The notes under the pieces are model-generated. The model was not told where the DNA came from, ran no database searches, and worked only from the letters and a program-made list of their open reading frames with translations. A program made the position numbers and the translations under genes. Positions 51,138 to 54,923 of a DNA stretch of 54,923 nt are shown here, one piece after another (position 1 is the stretch's first letter; each line of letters opens with the position of its first letter). The stretch is from positions 1 to 54,923 of the forward strand of contig CALHAM010000028.1 in NCBI GenBank assembly GCA_937934275.1. The letters are read 5' to 3'. Source of the DNA: an uncultured Saprospiraceae bacterium. Its GTDB lineage: Bacteria > Bacteroidota > Bacteroidia > Chitinophagales > Saprospiraceae.

Positions 51138-52850
51138 TTATTCATTTCGCCACACTTCGATTTCTTCGGATTTCCAGTGAACATATTTTTCTAAGCCATA
51201 GTTTTCCAAGCGGTTGTGATAAAAGTAGAGCACTCGGAAGTTGGACGACACAATAGCCTCATTTTTAACGAAGTAGAGCGGTTTTTCGCGGTGGAAGATG
51301 CCCAGCTTATTCACGCCATGGCGCACCAAGTCGGGCGCTGGCCAGCGCACTTCGTCGGAAAGTTTAATTTTACCGGAGGCTTCCCACTCGAAGAGCTGCC
51401 GCTGCATTTGCTCCACCACCTCTACCACAGCTCGGAAGGGGAAGCGGTAGTCATCGGGAGGGAGGCGCAAAAGTCCGAATAGGTCAAGCCTTGGGTTTTG
51501 ATGCGCCAGGATTTCGAACACGGCAAAAGCAACCAGGTGGCTGCTCAAGACGACGTTGTCGGCGGTGTAGCGTTCTATAATACGCTCAGCTAATATGCGG
51601 GTGTATTCGCTCTCGCGCTGTTTGTCTTCATTAATTTCGCCACGGATGTTGCGAAAGTAGTCTCGAATATCCACCTCATTGCCGAAGCGGTCGTAGCTGC
51701 GGCCTTGTGCGTCTACAAGGTTGCCTACGACGTCCATGGGTTTGCCTACGCTGACGGCGATGTCGCTAGTGGTCGAGAAAAAGCGCCAGATGTAGCGGAA
51801 CCAACTGCGCACGCTGTAGCTCTCGTCGCGCAGGCGTACATATTGCTCTTTACCAACGCTGCGCAAATACTCTTCGATTAGAAAAGGCGCTTCTAATACG
51901 AAGTGATAGCTGAGCACCATAGGTACAATGAACACCTTTTTGTTCGAACCCTGTTGGCACAGGGCGCGTTGTGCCTCTACAGTAGTACCCAAGAGGCCTA
52001 GTTTCAGTTCGCGCTCTAAGGCGCCGGAGCGGGCGCGGGTGCCGCCCGGGAAAAATAGGCTGTTAACTCCGCGCTGAATGCTCAGCCGGCTCATGGTCTT
52101 GAGCGTTTCTAAGTAGATGATGTTCTTCTTGCGGCGATCGACCCGATAGGCGCCCAACCGATTCATAAAATAGGCTGCAGGGCCAAAATTGTATAGATTT
52201 AGCCCGGCGCCGTAGGAGAAAGAAGGCAGCCCCATGATTTGGTCCATCACATAACCCACCAGAATGGAGTCTAAGTTGCTGGAGTGCGTGGGAGCCACCA
52301 CCACAGTGCCGTGCTCAAAGAGGCTGCGCACGGTCTCAATATCGCCTACCACATTGAGCCGCTCGTACAACTGCCGCCTCCCGCGCCACAAGCTGGCTAT
52401 GCTCTTGTCTACCGCCGCGTTGAACAGGCGGTTGAAAAACACCGTCAGAAAGCGCCTTGCGAAGCGAAACGTCGAAATGCGAAACGTTCCTACGATCTCT
52501 TCGGCATAGCGGTGAATGATGAGGCGGAGCAGCTCTTCTGCTTCGGCGCGGCCTTCTGTTTCGGGGCGGTCGAGCGCTTTCTCTACCAAACGCTTGCTCA
52601 CTTTGCTCCAAAAAACGCGCTCATTGGGTGGGTCCACTTTCCAGGGCGACTCTTTGATGCGAATGCGCTCTTGATAGATAGTTTTCATTAGGGTGTCTAC
52701 CATTGCTTGAAATTTGCGCGATGACAGGCGCTGAAAAGTGACTTCCTCAATTTCGCGGATAAAATGGGCGCGTTCCTGGCTCAACCGATAGATGGGCCAG
52801 TCCTCCATGTTTTCGTAAAGGTGCGGATAGATAATAAGGTCCTTTTTCAC
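51138..52850 (-). CDS. PlsB-like glycerol-3-phosphate/lysophosphatidate acyltransferase
   Basis: A 570-residue PlsC-superfamily acyltransferase with long N- and C-terminal extensions. The HxxxxD motif is His189-Asp194 in VAPTHSSNLDSI, and the substrate-phosphate motif is FFPGGTRARSG (residues about 266-276). It attaches an acyl chain to glycerol phosphate in early phospholipid synthesis at the membrane. Its motif III has Gly-Gly where PlsB/PlsC usually have Glu-Gly (EGTRSR), apparently shared by long Bacteroidota homologues. It starts 14 nt after engB ends on the same strand, suggesting one transcript. Exact acceptor (G3P or LPA) is unsure. Confidence 0.82.
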   Translation of the reverse strand: MKKDLIIYPHLYENMEDWPIYRLSQERAHFIREIEEVTFQRLSSRKFQAMVDTLMKTIYQERIRIKESPWKVDPPNERVFWSKVSKRLVEKALDRPETEGRAEAEELLRLIIHRYAEEIVGTFRISTFRFARRFLTVFFNRLFNAAVDKSIASLWRGRRQLYERLNVVGDIETVRSLFEHGTVVVAPTHSSNLDSILVGYVMDQIMGLPSFSYGAGLNLYNFGPAAYFMNRLGAYRVDRRKKNIIYLETLKTMSRLSIQRGVNSLFFPGGTRARSGALERELKLGLLGTTVEAQRALCQQGSNKKVFIVPMVLSYHFVLEAPFLIEEYLRSVGKEQYVRLRDESYSVRSWFRYIWRFFSTTSDIAVSVGKPMDVVGNLVDAQGRSYDRFGNEVDIRDYFRNIRGEINEDKQRESEYTRILAERIIERYTADNVVLSSHLVAFAVFEILAHQNPRLDLFGLLRLPPDDYRFPFRAVVEVVEQMQRQLFEWEASGKIKLSDEVRWPAPDLVRHGVNKLGIFHREKPLYFVKNEAIVSSNFRVLYFYHNRLENYGLEKYVHWKSEEIEVWRNE

Positions 52851-52864
52851 GGCTCCAACGTGTT

Positions 52865-53470
52865 TCAGGTGGAAAGGCTGCGCAAAACTCGGGCGATATA
52901 ACCGAGAATTTCGGCTCGACCGGCCCCAGTAACGGAAGAAGACAAAAAATGCGGGGGCAAAGGTTCCCAGGTTTGGCTCAAGGCCTCCATAAAGGCGGTG
53001 ATATTACCCGTGTGGTTGACGCCTTTTTTTTGGCGGTCGGTTTTCGTAAAGATCAGGGCAAAAGGGACTTGTAACTCGCCCAAGTGGTTGATGAAAGCCA
53101 CATCTATAGGCATGGGAGGTACGTTCGCGTCAATCAGCACAAAAGCTAGAGCTAGCTGCTGGCGTTTGGCTAAATAGCCCTCGATCATATTAGCCAAGGT
53201 ACGTTGCTGGCTTTTCGACACTTTGGCGTAGCCGTACCCGGGCAAGTCCACCAAATACCATTGGTCATTGACGTTGAAGAAGTTAATCAGCTGCGTTTTA
53301 CCCGGCGTGGCCGACACCTTAGCCAAGCCTTTTCGCCCAGTGAGCATGTTGATGAGCGACGACTTACCCACGTTGGAACGCCCAATAAAGGCAAACTCCG
53401 GCCAGCTCGTTTTCGGGCACTGATTTTCTGCCGCGAAGCTAGACACAAATTCTGCCTTGTGAATTTCCAT
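52865..53470 (-). CDS. engB: Ribosome biogenesis GTP-binding protein EngB/YsxC/YihA
   Basis: A 201-residue small GTPase needed for 50S ribosomal subunit assembly. G-motifs are in order: G1 GRSNVGKSS, G2 SATPGKTQ, G3 VDLPGYGYAK, G4 FTKTD, G5 SSVTGAG. Length and N-terminal extension (MEIHKAEFVSSFAAENQCPK) fit the family. It opens the minus-strand run and has a TATCTTTG box about 45 nt upstream. The gap to the divergent membrane protein gene is 149 nt. Confidence 0.95.
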   Translation of the reverse strand: MEIHKAEFVSSFAAENQCPKTSWPEFAFIGRSNVGKSSLINMLTGRKGLAKVSATPGKTQLINFFNVNDQWYLVDLPGYGYAKVSKSQQRTLANMIEGYLAKRQQLALAFVLIDANVPPMPIDVAFINHLGELQVPFALIFTKTDRQKKGVNHTGNITAFMEALSQTWEPLPPHFLSSSVTGAGRAEILGYIARVLRSLST

Positions 53471-53513
53471 ACGCGTAGAGTAGGGTAGGCGAGTGTTCCT
53501 ACCCCAAGGCGCG

Positions 53514-53521
53514 CAAAGATA
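53514..53521 (-). promoter_or_regulatory. TATCTTTG -7-like box before engB
   Basis: Minus strand TATCTTTG (53521-53514) is a perfect TAnnTTTG box about 45 nt before the engB ATG at 53470. No good -33 TTG was found 19-21 nt further up. Confidence 0.35.
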
Positions 53522-53619
53522 GGTATTCGCTTTTAGCCCAGCGGGGGTGAGATTTCCTCTTTTGGGTAGCCTTGTGTTGCCGAACGCTTGTTACCTCCCT
53601 GCGAGCCAGCTCCGCCCAA

Positions 53620-54923
53620 ATGTTTTTATTGCCACATCTTCGCGGCATTATGGCAGCCGATATTCGCTGGTTAGCGGGCTGGATGTGGCTCATGGGGGCA
53701 TTGTACGCGCTCACGTGGCCCACCCATGTGCTCATTGCTGACGAGGTAGCCTATCTGTACGACGCGCTGCAGTTGTTGGAACGTTCGGCGGTGTGTACCT
53801 CAGCGCAGTGGAGCGGCTATCCGCCCGGTGTAGCACTGACAGCTGCCATATTCATAGGGCTGACGGGGCGCCTCGAAGCGGCTTTTGGAGTTGGCGGCCT
53901 TTTTGGACTACTCAATATTGGCGCATTGGCGCTGCTTTTGCGGCGCTGGCAACGCCCGGTCGTGTGGGCGCTTTATCCTACCTTGTTTGTGCCTGGTCTG
54001 CTGTTGATGCGCACCCTCATGAGCGATGTGCCTAGTTCGGCTTTGGCATCGGCCTTTTTGTGCGCATATGCTGCTTACGGTCATCGCTGCTGGGGAGCCT
54101 TTAGCGCGGGCTTGTGTGCAGGGGTAGCCGCGCTCTTCCGAGAAACGAACCTCCTGTGGGCCTTACCTTTTCTTGTGGGTGCCTTTGGGCGGCCTACTCA
54201 GCGCGCCGGATGGCTATGGGTAGGCTTTTCCGTGGGCCTGGCAGCGCGGCTCCTGTGGGCAAAGGTTTGTTTTGGCCATTTTACTTATGTTCGAGATCCG
54301 GGTGTCTCTTTCTCACTCACCCATCTGCCCAAAAATCTGGCCTTTTTCACTCTGATGCTCACTGTATTGTGTCCGGGCGGTCTGTTTTTTCTGAAGCATT
54401 CAAAAATGCCTTTTTGGCCCGAGACTCTGGTGGCTGTTGTCGCCATGCTGCTGTTGTACGGCACCTATGGCTACGATGCCTTAGCCAAAAGCGGTCCTCT
54501 AAAAGGTCTCGTGCTTCAGGGGCGTTTTGTATTGCCGCTTCTCCCGTTTCTGTCTTTTGCCGGCGCTTTCTGCGACCACGTTGCCGTTCAGCGACTGCTT
54601 CAGCAGGGTATTGCATGGCTCTCGGTGGGCCTTTTCACTGCCGTGCAGATCGCAGGCTGGATTTACAACTGCCAACAGCAGGCCTTGACCGAAGCCTTAG
54701 TGAACTTACCGACGAGCGAACATTGGACGCTCTCCTACGACGAAAGCCGCAAATACCTCAATGCTCTGCACACTACTGCCTGCCTCCGCTCCTTGCACGA
54801 AGACAACCTACCGCACGGGACCTTCTACTTCCACCTGTTTACCCGAGATAACAGCGACGACTGGCACAAGAAAAATGCCATGAACACAGCTGTTTTAAAG
54901 CAACTCCAAAAGCGGCGACGCCT
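53620..54923 (+). CDS. Multi-pass membrane protein, probable GT-C (PMT/ArnT-like) glycosyltransferase, 3'-truncated
   Basis: Open from ATG 53620 (alternative ATG 53650, ten codons later) to the window edge with no stop, at least 434 residues. It is very hydrophobic, with about nine predicted spans. The first loop carries an acidic pair in HVLIADEVAYLYDALQ, the pattern of the catalytic D/E of GT-C glycosyltransferases (dolichyl/undecaprenyl-phosphate sugar donors), followed by WSGYPPGVALTAA. A later RTLMSDVPSSALASAF segment also fits that family. The end of the visible part turns hydrophilic (FHLFTRDNSDDWHKKNAMNT). Sugar and acceptor are unknown; function is based on topology and this motif only. 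Confidence 0.65.
   Translation, partial: MFLLPHLRGIMAADIRWLAGWMWLMGALYALTWPTHVLIADEVAYLYDALQLLERSAVCTSAQWSGYPPGVALTAAIFIGLTGRLEAAFGVGGLFGLLNIGALALLLRRWQRPVVWALYPTLFVPGLLLMRTLMSDVPSSALASAFLCAYAAYGHRCWGAFSAGLCAGVAALFRETNLLWALPFLVGAFGRPTQRAGWLWVGFSVGLAARLLWAKVCFGHFTYVRDPGVSFSLTHLPKNLAFFTLMLTVLCPGGLFFLKHSKMPFWPETLVAVVAMLLLYGTYGYDALAKSGPLKGLVLQGRFVLPLLPFLSFAGAFCDHVAVQRLLQQGIAWLSVGLFTAVQIAGWIYNCQQQALTEALVNLPTSEHWTLSYDESRKYLNALHTTACLRSLHEDNLPHGTFYFHLFTRDNSDDWHKKNAMNTAVLKQLQKRRR

Overview
The window comes from a member of the Bacteroidota, most likely near the Saprospiria or a related deep lineage. Support comes from several lineage-linked features: type IX secretion (T9SS) C-terminal sorting domains of both type A and type B, a PorP/SprF-family protein, HYR-repeat giants, a DUF4293 protein, tandem CotH proteins, an S46 dipeptidyl peptidase, futalosine-pathway menaquinone synthesis, and recurring TAnnTTTG/TAnnTTCG boxes shortly before genes. 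No rRNA, tRNA, CRISPR array, insertion sequence or phage gene was recognised. The placement is inferred from gene content, not from a tree.

Layout. 1-1246 is the 3'-truncated gene of a secreted alpha/beta hydrolase. 1482-5873 holds a small lipoprotein, a 1193-residue outer-membrane-type protein and a small membrane protein. 5870-12524 carries housekeeping and metabolic genes: PAP2 phosphatase, methyltransferase, futalosine hydrolase, an atypical P-type ATPase, an SH3-like lipoprotein and uridine phosphorylase. 12700-16562 has a DPP11-like peptidase, an esterase, a one-domain asparaginase homologue and a tiny membrane protein. 16834-18302 is a two-gene arsenosugar-associated unit (peroxidase-like protein plus radical SAM ArsS). 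18290-24296 is a minus-strand surface/glycan-type group: two CotH paralogues, a GT2 glycosyltransferase and a NodU-type carbamoyltransferase. 24540-29564 holds PepD, a lipid kinase, DUF4293, a beta-helix lipoprotein and a ferredoxin.

29652-46461 is the most striking part. Four minus-strand genes encode (in transcription order) a 2855-residue HYR-repeat giant with SprB-repeat, cohesin-like, dockerin-like and type A sorting modules; a 1573-residue HYR protein with three cohesin-like modules and a type B sorting domain; a PorP/SprF-like outer-membrane protein; and an OmpA/PD40 protein with a terminal SPOR-like domain. It resembles the sprB/sprF arrangement of gliding bacteria. I read it as a T9SS surface-structure locus whose two giants might bind each other by cohesin-dockerin contacts; that assembly is inference.

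46928-53470 is a minus-strand housekeeping run: EngB, a PlsB-like acyltransferase, enoyl-CoA hydratase, a thioredoxin-reductase-like ferredoxin-NADP reductase with its likely 2Fe-2S partner, and the protease SppA. The window ends inside a multi-pass GT-C-like membrane protein. Only one gap exceeds 300 bases: 46462-46927, the leader of the HYR giant.
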